Assembly (NCBI RefSeq): GCF_039536205.1
Contig: NZ_BAAAYL010000003.1
Span: 115,522-179,521, forward strand
Reading direction: 5' to 3'
Length of the DNA: 64,000 nt
Origin: Streptomyces sannanensis
GTDB lineage: Bacteria; Actinomycetota; Actinomycetes; Streptomycetales; Streptomycetaceae
Positions 42,053 to 49,694 of this stretch are shown piece after piece. Below the pieces are notes generated by a model. The model saw nothing but the letters and a program-made list of their open reading frames with translations. It was not told the DNA's origin and searched no databases. How positions within the stretch are numbered: position 1 is the stretch's first letter; the number at the start of each line of letters is the position of its first letter. The translations under genes were made by a program, and so were the position numbers.

Positions 42053-42168
42053 ACCCGATAGGGGTGGCTCCCGATCTCATTGACGATCATGAACCTGTGA
42101 CGGATCCATCCTCGTCACGGACGGAGCAAAGTGGCTCCCAATCCCACCGATGCAGTGGCTCCCGTTCA
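42053..42168. repeat. outer right-end repeats of the IS21 element
   Basis: ATAGGGGTGGCTCCCGAT (about 42,059-42,077), GTGGCTCCCAATCCC (42131-42145) and GTGGCTCCCGTTCA (42155-42168) are the same transposase-site repeats found at the left end in opposite orientation. The last copy ends in CA, the expected terminus. Compared with the inner block at 40.34 kb it contains about 50 extra bp between the repeats. Confidence 0.75.
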
Positions 42169-42662
42169 CCCCGCCAAAATCAGCTGGCGTCTCGACGAGC
42201 TCGACCTCCCGGGCAAAACGATGGTGTCGTCCGAGCGGTACATCGAGCCCAACGAGGGCCGTTGCTACTGGATCACCGAGCAGCAGATCCACGAGACGTC
42301 GCTCGAGCACGCGCCCGCCGCTGACGATGGCGCCGCCGAGGACGTACGGCCGCACCCCGAGCCCGACCCCGACCCGGAGCCGCCGACGCCTCCGTCCGGC
42401 GGTGGCGGTCCGCACGGCAGCCGGCCAGTCCTCACTGTGGTCCCCACGTTCCCGGACGGCTCCCGAATCCCGGAGAACAAGCTGCCCTCACACATCCATC
42501 GGCCCGTGGCTGTCGCAGTGGGTCGCCGACGGGTGGGTGGAGGAGGCCCCTGACAAGCGCGACCGCGCCGTCGTTTTCGTCCTCACCGCCGCCCAGCACA
42601 CCCCTGCCCCCGACACCCCCGCCACGAACGAGGAGAACCCCGCATGCCCCGCAAGCCTGTGA
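42169..42662 (+). pseudogene. truncated, frameshifted winged-helix-like protein
   Basis: Coding begins directly at the IS end (ISWRLDELDLPGKTMVSSER, then YWITEQQIHETSLEHA), passes through a Pro/Asp-rich linker to IPENKLPSHIHR, then shifts frame near 42,505. The other frame continues WLSQWVADGWVEEAPDKRDR and ends at 42662. The end resembles a winged-helix recognition region. The 5' end was cut off by the IS, so it is doubly broken. Confidence 0.6.
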
Positions 42663-42958
42663 TCCCGTCGAACGTCTACCGGCCGATGGCACAGCACTAC
42701 CCCGTGGACCGGTACCAGGCTGGGGCGTGCCAGTACGGCCACGGGCACGGCCAGGCCCCGGTGCAGCAGATCGTCATCAAGCAGGCCGACCCGTGGGTCC
42801 GGTACGTGGCGATCGGCTTCGCCGGCGCGGGCATCGGGTTGATGCTGCTCGCGGGCCTGGTCGTCACGCTCGTCGCGGCGGGAGCGTGCGCCATATGCGT
42901 CGCGGTCCTGGTCCGCTCGGCCAGGTGGATGTTCGCCAAGCAGTCGGGCCCGAAGTAG
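42644..42958 (+). CDS. small membrane protein of plasmid type, 104 aa
   Basis: ATG 42644 preceded by GAGGAGAACCCC. A soluble head with Tyr/His/Gly residues (YQAGACQYGHGHGQAPVQQI) is followed by two closely spaced hydrophobic segments (YVAIGFAGAGIGLMLLAGLV, then VVTLVAAGACAICVAVLV) and a basic end. The head-plus-hairpin plan resembles plasmid spread/transfer accessory proteins. Confidence 0.7.
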   Translation: MPRKPVIPSNVYRPMAQHYPVDRYQAGACQYGHGHGQAPVQQIVIKQADPWVRYVAIGFAGAGIGLMLLAGLVVTLVAAGACAICVAVLVRSARWMFAKQSGPK

Positions 42959-43231
42959 GCCACAGAGATTTTACTTGCCCTTGACCTAGGTGTTCTGGTG
43001 GCTCGACTGATTGGGCAAGGGACGGGCCCCAGGCCGATGTTGCGGCTCAACTCCTGAATTCCCGTGGTATTGCTGAGCAGTTCAGGCCTCGGATGTCCCT
43101 TCATCCGGAGGTTCGTGCGCTCTAAGCTGGAGCCCTCTTCGATCGAACGGACAGGCTGAGCGGGTGCCCCCGGCGCACGCCCCGGGTCACCCTCCAGGCT
43201 TGTCCGGGCGTGCGCAACACGAGGAGACGCA

Positions 43232-43453
43232 ATGTCGACGACCAACGCCACCGGCACCGAGCCGGAGCCGCACGAACCGGAAGACTCTGGGGAGAGCGGC
43301 GAGGCTGGGGAGGAGACAGAGCGTCACAGCAGGGCCGACCGCTTCAAGCGGTTGGGAAGTGAGGCAGCCACTGTGGTGGCCATGGGATTCGTTGCGGCGA
43401 TCGGAGACGAAGTCGTCCGGCAGATCCTCGAATGGCTGTCCAGCCGGTTCTGA
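43232..43453 (+). CDS. small acidic protein with C-terminal hydrophobic helix, 73 aa
   Basis: ATG 43232 with CGAGGAGA upstream. The first 35 residues are very acidic (EPEPHEPEDSGESGEAGEET), followed by an amphipathic or membrane-associated end (SEAATVVAMGFVAAIGDEVV). A strong terminator follows 8 nt downstream, so it is a single-gene transcript. A second small gene with similar plan is at 47.5 kb. Function unknown; a toxin or membrane-active peptide role is speculation. Confidence 0.65.
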   Translation: MSTTNATGTEPEPHEPEDSGESGEAGEETERHSRADRFKRLGSEAATVVAMGFVAAIGDEVVRQILEWLSSRF

Positions 43454-43460
43454 AACGCAG

Positions 43461-43486
43461 AACGGCCCGGTAGGCGCCGGGCCGTT
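43461..43486. terminator. terminator of the 73-aa gene
   Basis: AACGGCCCGG (43461-43470) and CCGGGCCGTT (43477-43486) form a 10-bp stem with a 6-nt loop just past the TGA. Confidence 0.85.
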
Positions 43487-43638
43487 GCCACTCTGCGGTG
43501 ACGTGGATGAAGGGTCGCCGACTCCTTAGGTTGCAGCCGGAGGGGGTCGGTCGACCTTCTTTTTGGCTGCGACGGCCGGACACTACGCACGCGCGGACCT
43601 GGCCGATGCTTCCTGTTTCTCTTCCTGACTTCCTGATC

Positions 43639-43676
43639 TCGGGAGCAATGTTGCTCGTGAGAAACGTTGCTCCCGA
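43639..43676. promoter_or_regulatory. operator-like inverted repeats upstream of the lipoprotein gene
   Basis: TCGGGAGCAA (43639-43648) and TTGCTCCCGA (43667-43676) are exact inverted copies, and a third half-site TTGCTC lies at 43651-43656, itself palindromic with the first. Three half-sites about 100 nt before the start suggest a repressor-binding region. The cognate regulator is not identified. Confidence 0.7.
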
Positions 43677-43781
43677 CACGTTCAGACTAGCAAGTCAGCG
43701 AACTCCGCAGTGCGCTGCGGCGGTCCCCACTTCCCCTGTAGCCGGCGTCACCGGCTGCCGGCCGTGGCATGATCCCCGGTC

Positions 43782-44234
43782 ATGGGGAGATTCAGGTGGG
43801 GGAAGACAGTTGGTGCGCTGGTCACGGTCGTGACCGTGGCGGCCGTGGGCGGCTGCAGCAGCCCGGACGGCACGAGCACCGCGAAGCCGGCGGCGGTGAA
43901 GACGGTGAGCGTGGTGGACGCCACGAGCACGTTCAAGGCCGCGGTGGAGGAGTTCGACGCGACCGGCGGCTGCACCGACGCGGAGCCAGGGACGTGCTGG
44001 GAGCAGATGCAAGCGCTCATGGAGCCCGCGCGCACCCTGCGGAAGGCGATGAACGCGGAGAAGTCCGTGGGCCCGGAGTTCTGGACGGATGCGTACGCGC
44101 TGATCGACAAGATGGAGAAGGGCATCGCTGTAGGGGAGGACAAGGGGGCCACGGCCGTCGGCACGAACCGGCCCGACGTCTTCGGCTCCGCCCACGAGTT
44201 GTCGGACTGGCTCGATCAGAACCCCGTCTCGTAG
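43782..44234 (+). CDS. secreted lipoprotein, 150 aa
   Basis: The signal peptide (positively charged GRFRWGK, then ALVTVVTVAAVGGC) ends in a lipobox with Cys25, so the mature protein is membrane-anchored outside. The mature part is helical with one Cys pair (GGCTDAEPGTCWEQM), probably a disulphide. No known domain. ATG 43782. Confidence 0.8.
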   Translation: MGRFRWGKTVGALVTVVTVAAVGGCSSPDGTSTAKPAAVKTVSVVDATSTFKAAVEEFDATGGCTDAEPGTCWEQMQALMEPARTLRKAMNAEKSVGPEFWTDAYALIDKMEKGIAVGEDKGATAVGTNRPDVFGSAHELSDWLDQNPVS

Positions 44235-44319
44235 GGGACCCGCTCGTATAGCTGCTGCCAACGCTCCGTAGCCGGGACCAGGTCACCGATCCAGCCTGGG
44301 GCTGATCGCCGCGGGCGAC

Positions 44320-44688
44320 TCAGCCGCGTACCGTGCGGCGGCGCGTATGCCCGCTGTACCAGGGCAGCGCCAGGCCGTCGTTCTCTCGCCGGGGTACCAG
44401 GTGCAGATGAAGGTGGAACACCGACTGCGTGGCCTCCCGGCCCCGCGAAGTGATGATGTTCATCGGAGCGTCGCCGGCAGCAAGTTCGGCCGCGCGTCGC
44501 ATCGTCACGGCCGACACCTCCGGGTCCTCACCGAAGTCGGCCACGTGCTGCTTGGGAATGACCAGCGTGTGCCCCTCCACGACCGGACCGAGCGGAACGA
44601 TCGCGAGCGCGTCGCCCCACTCCCGTACCACGGTGGCCGGCGCCCGCCCGGAAACGATCTCGCAGAACACACAGCCGGAGTCAGTCAC
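44320..44688 (-). CDS. HIT-family nucleotide hydrolase/transferase
   Basis: 122 residues. The N-terminal CVFCEIVSGRAPATVV has the usual CxxC, GHTLVIPKQHVADF (39-52) is the central strand, and the histidine triad is FHLHLHLVP (92-100). HIT proteins hydrolyse nucleoside phosphoramidates or dinucleotides. The C-terminus is slightly short. ATG 44688. Confidence 0.9.
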   Translation of the reverse strand: MTDSGCVFCEIVSGRAPATVVREWGDALAIVPLGPVVEGHTLVIPKQHVADFGEDPEVSAVTMRRAAELAAGDAPMNIITSRGREATQSVFHLHLHLVPRRENDGLALPWYSGHTRRRTVRG

Positions 44689-44780
44689 GTCACGATCCTG
44701 TTCGAGCTCGATGCTTCCTCAGGAGCGATCCTAAGCACGAACTCGCGCCCACCGCCGTACGGCTTCGGTAACCGACACGC

Positions 44781-45110
44781 TTACTGGACAGCGAGAACCC
44801 GGCGACCCTCGGCCAATCTCCACGAGCCGCCGGTCAGTGCGCAGTTCGCGCCCTGTCCGGGGGCGGTGACGGCTTCCTCGATCAGCACCTCCGCACGGGT
44901 GTTGCAGCCGTCGCGGTCGGCGTCAATCCAGTGGCGGAACTTGGTGCGCTCGTAGCCGGTGCGGTCCTCGTCCTGGACGGCGAGTCTGGTGAGGGCGTCG
45001 CGGACGGGCAGAGCGATCGTGTCGTCGGCGTGCGCGGCGCCCGGGGTGAGCAGAACGGTGAGCGTGGAGACGACGGCGGCCGCGGTGCCGACGGCGCGGG
45101 GGAGACGCAC
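44781..45110 (-). pseudogene. secreted HNH-nuclease remnant lacking its catalytic half
   Basis: Signal peptide (VVSTLTVLLTPGAAHA) then VRDALTRLAVQDEDRTGYER, KFRHWIDADRDGCNTRAEVL and ANCALTGGSWRLAEG. This is the N-terminal portion of the secreted nuclease family common in Streptomyces, which normally continues into a DIDHVVPL-type HNH motif. Here the frame ends at 44781 without that part. Probably inactive, although a stable exported fragment is conceivable. Confidence 0.7.
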
Positions 45111-45672
45111 GGGCAGGGTTCCTCTCGAAGATCATCAACAGGTTCGCGGTCTTTGTAGCGGCCACGGTCGCCTCCAGTGCAGGATTCGGCCGTCGGCTCA
45201 CCCGCCCGGGCGGTAGGTCACATCATCGCCCGGCACCTTCCGGCGAGGGCTCGCAGGCACTGGGGGCAGCAGCGGCACACCCCACTCGGACGGGTGACGG
45301 CGGATCGGTTGTGCGCACAGACGGCCACCTGTGGTGGCTTGTGCTTCACGAGATGTCCACGCAGTGACGAGCACAGTGTGAGCTATGCCACGAGTCCGAC
45401 GATTCTTGAAATGGAAACTTTCAGCCCGCCTGCATCGCCGCAGCCCACACCCCATATTCGAACGCGCGACCCAGCGCCGTAATCACGTTCCGTTTATGAA
45501 GAAGATCGCAAAGTCACAATTCTCGGGGGGCGCATGAGTTTCAGGACCGGAAAAACGACAGGGTGGGGCGTGAGAGCCCGACCCAACGGGGCGCTCACGC
45601 GGACCAGTTGGCCCGCGTCCGAACCCGCCGGCCTCAATGGAGGGGACCGGTGCTCACCGCCTGGAGGACTGC
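45111..45672. other. intergenic region before the sigma-like gene
   Basis: 562 nt without a convincing gene. Open frames here lack codon bias and ribosome sites. The stretch at 45,360-45,540 is relatively AT-rich and may hold the promoter of the sigma-like gene. Confidence 0.5.
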
Positions 45673-46275
45673 ATGGGCAACGGCGACGTCACCACTGACG
45701 TATCGCCCCAGGACGGCGGCCACGGCCAGCCCGTCCAGGCCCCGCCCCCCGATCTGCCCCTCGACTTCGAGGGCTTCTATCTCGGGCACCAGGAGTTCTT
45801 CCACGACTTCGCGGAGATCCACCTCGGCAGCCGACGCACCGCCGAACAGGTGGTCCACCAGGTGTTCCTGGAGATCCTCGGAGGCTGGGACGAGCTGCTG
45901 CAGCAGGGCGACCTGGAGCAGCAGACACTCGCCGTGCTGCACCGCGGCGTCACCCGCCGCCTCGAAGAGGACGGACGACCGCCAGCCTTCCTCATCAACG
46001 GTCCGATAGCAAAGAACCTCGAGGCGGTCCGAAGCCAGCTGGAACTCAACAGCAGTGCCAGCGGCCTGTACGAGGCGATCCTGGAGCTGCCCACCCGCCA
46101 GTTCACCGTGATCGTCCTGCGCCACCTGCTCGGCTACCCCACCAGGCGGATCGCCCGCTACATGGGCCTGGACACCCGCACCGTCGACTACCACGGCCGC
46201 AAAGGCAAGGAACGCCTCCGCATCCGGCTCGGCCTGCCCGCGGCGCCCGGCAAGAACAAGAAGGCAGGACAATGA
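45673..46275 (+). CDS. sigma-70-like (ECF-type) regulator
   Basis: 200 residues from ATG 45673 (GGAGG 7 nt before). The C-terminal half is a region-4 helix-turn-helix: LPTRQFTVIVLRHLLGYPTR, IARYMGLDTRTVDYHGRKGK, RLRIRL. The N-terminal half is region-2-like (FEGFYLGHQEFFHDFAEIHL, AEQVVHQVFLEILGGWDELL). No anti-sigma gene is evident; the coupled downstream gene may regulate it. Confidence 0.8.
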   Translation: MGNGDVTTDVSPQDGGHGQPVQAPPPDLPLDFEGFYLGHQEFFHDFAEIHLGSRRTAEQVVHQVFLEILGGWDELLQQGDLEQQTLAVLHRGVTRRLEEDGRPPAFLINGPIAKNLEAVRSQLELNSSASGLYEAILELPTRQFTVIVLRHLLGYPTRRIARYMGLDTRTVDYHGRKGKERLRIRLGLPAAPGKNKKAGQ

Positions 46276-46943
46276 CCGTCATCGATGAACTTCTGGCCAA
46301 CGCCCGTATCCCCACCGGTCCGCGTGACGGCTTCGACGTCGGCGCCGCGCTGCGCCGCCTCGCGGCCGACGCGGCCGCCGTCGCGGCCAAGCCGCACCCG
46401 GACACCGTCCGCGCTGCCCAGGCCGGCCAGCGGCTGTCCGTGGTGTGCCGCTGGATCCTCAACAAGCCCGACGCCGCCAACCATGTCGACCGCCTCGCCC
46501 AGGAATCCGAAACCCCCGAGGACGACGGCCGCCTGGACGTCGACGGCGTCCTCGTCTTCGCCTGCCTCCTCTACCTGACCGACCATCGCGAGAGCGCCCA
46601 GTTCTGGTGGCAGCTCGCCGCCGGGGCCGGCCATCGCGCCGCCGCCTACTGCCTGCACCTGCACCACCTCGCCCTCGGCGAGACGAGGGAGGCACGGCAC
46701 TGGCTGCATGTGGTCACCGACGACGTCCTCGACTCCGAAGCCCCCGACGGCACTTTCCTCGCCACCCTGGAGGCCGTCGCAACGTACGTCCGCAGGACCG
46801 GCTTCAGCCTCGCCAGCGCCCCCACCGGAGGGCTCGAGATGGAGGTCGACCGCCTGGCCACCGCGAAGACCGGGTCCTGCATCATCGTCCAGCGCCCCGA
46901 CCGGCGCCTCGCCGACCGGCTCCACGAGGTCACCCGCCGCTGA
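46272..46943 (+). CDS. partner of the sigma-like protein, helical repeat protein
   Basis: 223 residues. ATG overlaps the sigma gene stop (ATGA). The middle resembles SEL1/TPR-like helices: LVFACLLYLTDHRESAQFWW, LAAGAGHRAAAYCLHLHHLA, LGETREARHWLHVVTD. Strict coupling to a sigma-like gene suggests a dedicated modulator. No transmembrane segment is visible, so it is not a classical membrane anti-sigma factor. Confidence 0.75.
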   Translation: MTVIDELLANARIPTGPRDGFDVGAALRRLAADAAAVAAKPHPDTVRAAQAGQRLSVVCRWILNKPDAANHVDRLAQESETPEDDGRLDVDGVLVFACLLYLTDHRESAQFWWQLAAGAGHRAAAYCLHLHHLALGETREARHWLHVVTDDVLDSEAPDGTFLATLEAVATYVRRTGFSLASAPTGGLEMEVDRLATAKTGSCIIVQRPDRRLADRLHEVTRR

Positions 46944-47467
46944 CGGCCCCGGCGCTGAGGGACTCCCCCAAGGCACCCGCCAACTCGGTTTGTGAAACGG
47001 CGGAGCCGGACGTACATTCCACCGCCCCGGACCGAAAGGAGTTCTATGGGCAGCCGTGCCAGGGACGCTTGTATCGCGCGGCCGGCCTTCCCGTGGTGGG
47101 GCGGTGCAGGACGAACCACCATGGCTCTGATCTCAGTTCGGAGCGCCGGGTCACGAGCCGTCGTACCCGTTGCACCACGTATGTGCCGAAGGTCACAAGG
47201 CACCGGGCTGTGGGGGCGAAGCGCGACCTGAAAGGACGTGAAAGGACGGGAAAAGACGTGGCGATACGAAGCGGTACGAAAACGACGATGACCGTTGTGT
47301 CCGCACGGGACCTCAACAGGTGTTGGCCTGCCCTGACAGTCGGTCAGCCTCACTACACTCATCCAAAGCGAAAGGAGCCCATCCCCGACGCGGTTTCCAA
47401 GGCCAACCGTCGGGAGGGGCTCCCTGCGCGACACCAACCCACGTATCTCTCGTAAGAAGGGTGCCAA
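46944..47467. other. leader region with a candidate small ORF and a long hairpin
   Basis: A possible 61-codon ORF at 47046-47231 has an excellent AAAGGAG site, but its product (Arg/Pro/Trp-rich) shows no family and it may be spurious. GGAGCCCATCCCCGACG (47374-47390) pairs almost perfectly with CGTCGGGAGGGGCTCC (47408-47423), a hairpin between a promoter-like TACACT near 47,353 and the small gene at 47,468. Confidence 0.45.
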
Positions 47468-47638
47468 GTGCAGCGTAGCAAGATGAAGACTTCACTTTCC
47501 CGTATGGCCAGCTACCTGCGGGAATGGCCGCGAAAGTACGGCCGGACGGTTCACCGGCAGGTAATCCAAGGGGCGTCGTACAGCCTCGGCAGCGGCGCCG
47601 TCAGCCTGGTGATCATCTGGTTCCAGAATCGCCACTGA
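47468..47638 (+). CDS. basic peptide with hydrophobic C-terminus, 56 aa
   Basis: GTG 47468 (or ATG 47483). A positively charged amphipathic N-terminus (SRMASYLREWPRKYGRTVHR) is followed by a hydrophobic end (YSLGSGAVSLVIIWFQ). It has its own terminator just downstream and a long leader hairpin upstream. Such autonomous small genes are sometimes membrane-active toxins or phage peptides; nothing here proves that. Confidence 0.6.
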   Translation: MQRSKMKTSLSRMASYLREWPRKYGRTVHRQVIQGASYSLGSGAVSLVIIWFQNRH

Positions 47639-47654
47639 CTGCGAACAGATCGAT

Positions 47655-47681
47655 GATGGCCCCCGTCCCGGCGGGGGCCAT
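47655..47681. terminator. terminator of the 56-aa gene
   Basis: ATGGCCCCC and GGGGGCCAT arms with CG extensions around TCCCG, 17 nt after the stop codon. Confidence 0.85.
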
Positions 47682-48323
47682 CGCCTTGTTCCAGTGGGGA
47701 GCGCAGCCGGTTCGAGCACAACTCGATCCCCTTCTTCATCGCCAACAGGAAGCCGGCGGCAGTCCCTGGGCAAGTCCACAGAGCCTGGCGTGGTGAGCGG
47801 CTCGTGTCGGCGTCGTGGTCGAAGCCGTGCAACAGCGGCTCCAGCTCCTGGGCGGCACCGCACAGCCGCGCAGAACCAGGAACACGGTTGCGCGGCCGCG
47901 TCAGGTGACCGGTCGGTCCCAGTCAGGGTACGTCGCGGGTGAGGACTGGCTGCGCCACTTTCACCGGGAGTCATTTCGAGGTGACGTTGCCGCACCGCAG
48001 CTCCCAGCGTACGACCGGCCGCCGGCCTCGGACGTCACCATCGTGCGCCGCGACGGAACCCACGAGACCCGGCCGGCCCTGGCCCCGCGGCTGTCGCGGG
48101 GCTCGTAGGACCCCGCCTGAGTCAGGCCCCGGCGGTCGGAGGAGAACTGCGGCAGCTGCGACGGGGAGTTCAAGGAGGGGCAGAGGAAGCAGAGCCTGAA
48201 CGGCCGTCTCCGGCCATCTGCCCGGCGAGTGCGGGCCGGCGGCGCGAAGGCTGGCCAGGACTGCACCAACCCGGGGGAGCTGGGCGGCGAAGCGGTCCAG
48301 CGGGAGCACGACCACGACAGATC
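47682..48323. other. intergenic stretch, possibly gene debris
   Basis: 642 nt. A plus-strand frame near 47,930-48,108 reads YVAGEDWLRHFHRESFRGDV and looks slightly protein-like, but it lacks a ribosome site and a plausible N-terminus. I see nothing firmly supported; it may be a remnant. Confidence 0.4.
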
Positions 48324-48563
48324 ATGCCGATCGTGAAGGAACGCAAGGCGGCTGCGAAAGCCAAGAAGGCACGGCGGGAAGAGGATCGCCGGACGGGCCG
48401 GGGAGCCGCGAGCCTGGTGCCTGCCTACAAGCTGATGAAGATCTCCTGCCTGGTATGCCACGCCAAGCCGGGTGCCGAGTGCGCGCTGCCCGCCGGATCC
48501 CACCAGGCGAGGCGGGACATCCTCTCCCGCCACCTCAGTGGCGGCGGCCGCCAACGCCGGTAG
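48324..48563 (+). CDS. small zinc-finger protein, 79 aa
   Basis: A very basic N-terminus (VKERKAAAKAKKARREEDRR) is followed by a compact zinc motif SCLVCHAKPGAECALPAGSH with QARRD, a C-x2-C-x6-C...H pattern seen in many small actinobacterial proteins. Probably nucleic-acid binding. It converges with the SLATT-like gene. Confidence 0.7.
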   Translation: MPIVKERKAAAKAKKARREEDRRTGRGAASLVPAYKLMKISCLVCHAKPGAECALPAGSHQARRDILSRHLSGGGRQRR

Positions 48564-48573
48564 AAATTCGCCG

Positions 48574-49416
48574 TCAGGCTGCCGGCGGTTGACCGGAGGG
48601 CGCGGCCTGGTCGGCGGGCTGGTCCAGCTGCTGCTGACGGCGACGCTGTTCATTGCGCAGGTCCTCGACGCGCTGGGTGAACAGCTTGAGGGCCTCCTGT
48701 TGCTGGTCGGTGCCGAACTCGCTGTAGGGGCCGACACCGAGTGCGACGGCATTGGCCTCTTCCTCGATGGCGTCGGCGGTCTGCTGGAGGAAGTAACTCC
48801 GCTCGCGGTACTTGTAGTAGCCGGTGAAGGCCGCGGCCAGGGTAATGGCGAAGCTGATCCCGGTAAGGGCGATGCTCTGCCAGGTCAGCTCCTTGCCTGT
48901 TTCCAGGGCAGCGATGGTTGTGGTGGCGGCTGATCCGATCATGATGAGGGACTGCAGGCTGTTGTGGACGCGGCGGTATTTCCGGCTGTCGGCCTGGTAC
49001 TGCTCGATGATGCCGGCAGTGTCCTCCCGGTACAGCAGACGCCGCTCGGACAGCGGCGGGTGTTCGTGCGCGCTGAGCCGGCGCAACGATTCCCGGCTCT
49101 CCTCAAGATCCGCTTTGAGTTCCCCCCGACTCTTGAGCGCTCCATCGGTGATGAACACGATGGTGGCGACGCACAGCGCTGCCACGGTGCCGCAGATGAT
49201 GTCGCCCTTGATAAACCGTGAAGACTCCCAGGTCAGGACGGTTCCGCAGACACCAGTCAGGAGCACGGTGATTCCGACCGTCACAGCGATGCGCACAGCC
49301 CGGTCGATGCCCAGACGCCGGGTGAGCTGAGCCTCCGCGGTCCTTACCTCGTTACGGGTATCGAAGAGCAAGCGCCGGCTTGCTCTGTCCAGGCGGCTGC
49401 GGGCATCGTCGTCCAT
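48574..49416 (-). CDS. SLATT/DUF4231 membrane protein
   Basis: 280 residues from ATG 49416. Two hydrophobic hairpins: near 42-66 and 70-90 (VRIAVTVGITVLLTGVCGTV; IICGTVAALCVATIVFITDG), and within the DUF4231-like domain near 162-205 (SLIMIGSAATTTIAALETGK; IALTGISFAITLAAAFTGYY). RSYFLQQTADAIEEEANAVA is the typical post-membrane helix, with a Gln/Arg-rich cytoplasmic tail. SLATT proteins are predicted pore-forming effectors often linked to nucleotide-signalling defence genes; no cyclase is adjacent here. Confidence 0.8.
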   Translation of the reverse strand: MDDDARSRLDRASRRLLFDTRNEVRTAEAQLTRRLGIDRAVRIAVTVGITVLLTGVCGTVLTWESSRFIKGDIICGTVAALCVATIVFITDGALKSRGELKADLEESRESLRRLSAHEHPPLSERRLLYREDTAGIIEQYQADSRKYRRVHNSLQSLIMIGSAATTTIAALETGKELTWQSIALTGISFAITLAAAFTGYYKYRERSYFLQQTADAIEEEANAVALGVGPYSEFGTDQQQEALKLFTQRVEDLRNEQRRRQQQLDQPADQAAPSGQPPAA

Positions 49417-49599
49417 ACTGCGCTCCACTGCGCGGCATCCTCCCCAGTCAGCGGGCGAACGCTTCGTCGGGAACGGAGCCTCCCGCATCCGCGCCGCCAC
49501 GAACTCCCCCTCGCCCGAAGTCAGTTCACGATCCCCGCTGACCTTGCCATGAGGGCTCCGGCGCTGTCAGCGAATCCGGCCTTGCGCGCATCGGTCAGG

Positions 49600-49694
49600 C
49601 ATGGCCAACACCTCAATTTCACGGGTAATTTCAAGGCTAAGGCTATTGCAAATCTGAGGGTAAAGACTGGTAGTGTTCAGGGTGGAGGTGAAGC
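49600..49694 (+). promoter_or_regulatory. AT-rich leader and promoter region of tap
   Basis: The 95 nt before tap are markedly AT-rich, with ATTTCA/TTTCAAGG half-repeats and GGTGGAGGTGAAGC as ribosome site. A similar TTTCAGG/TTGAAAGG arrangement precedes the tap-like XRE domain at 31,335, hinting at shared regulation. Confidence 0.55.

Larger units (their letters stand above)
37533..42168 (+). mobile_element. IS21-family element with duplicated right end and MFS passenger
   Basis: The left end TGTTCGGGAGCCGG (37533-37546), with a second GGGAGCCACC repeat at 37570-37579, is matched in inverted orientation at 42130-42168, where the outer tip reads GTGGCTCCCGTTCA. Between them lie istA, istB, a second, truncated right-end-like block (40337-40393) and an MFS gene. 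IS21 elements end in TG/CA with multiple transposase-binding repeats, as here. No target duplication is seen. Either the outer ends mobilise everything, or the right block at 42.1 kb belongs to a deleted second copy. Confidence 0.7.

Noticed and set aside
47815..48108. A 97-codon plus-strand frame
   Set aside because: It has no ribosome site and no recognisable N-terminus; only its middle looks slightly protein-like, so it is listed as possible debris.
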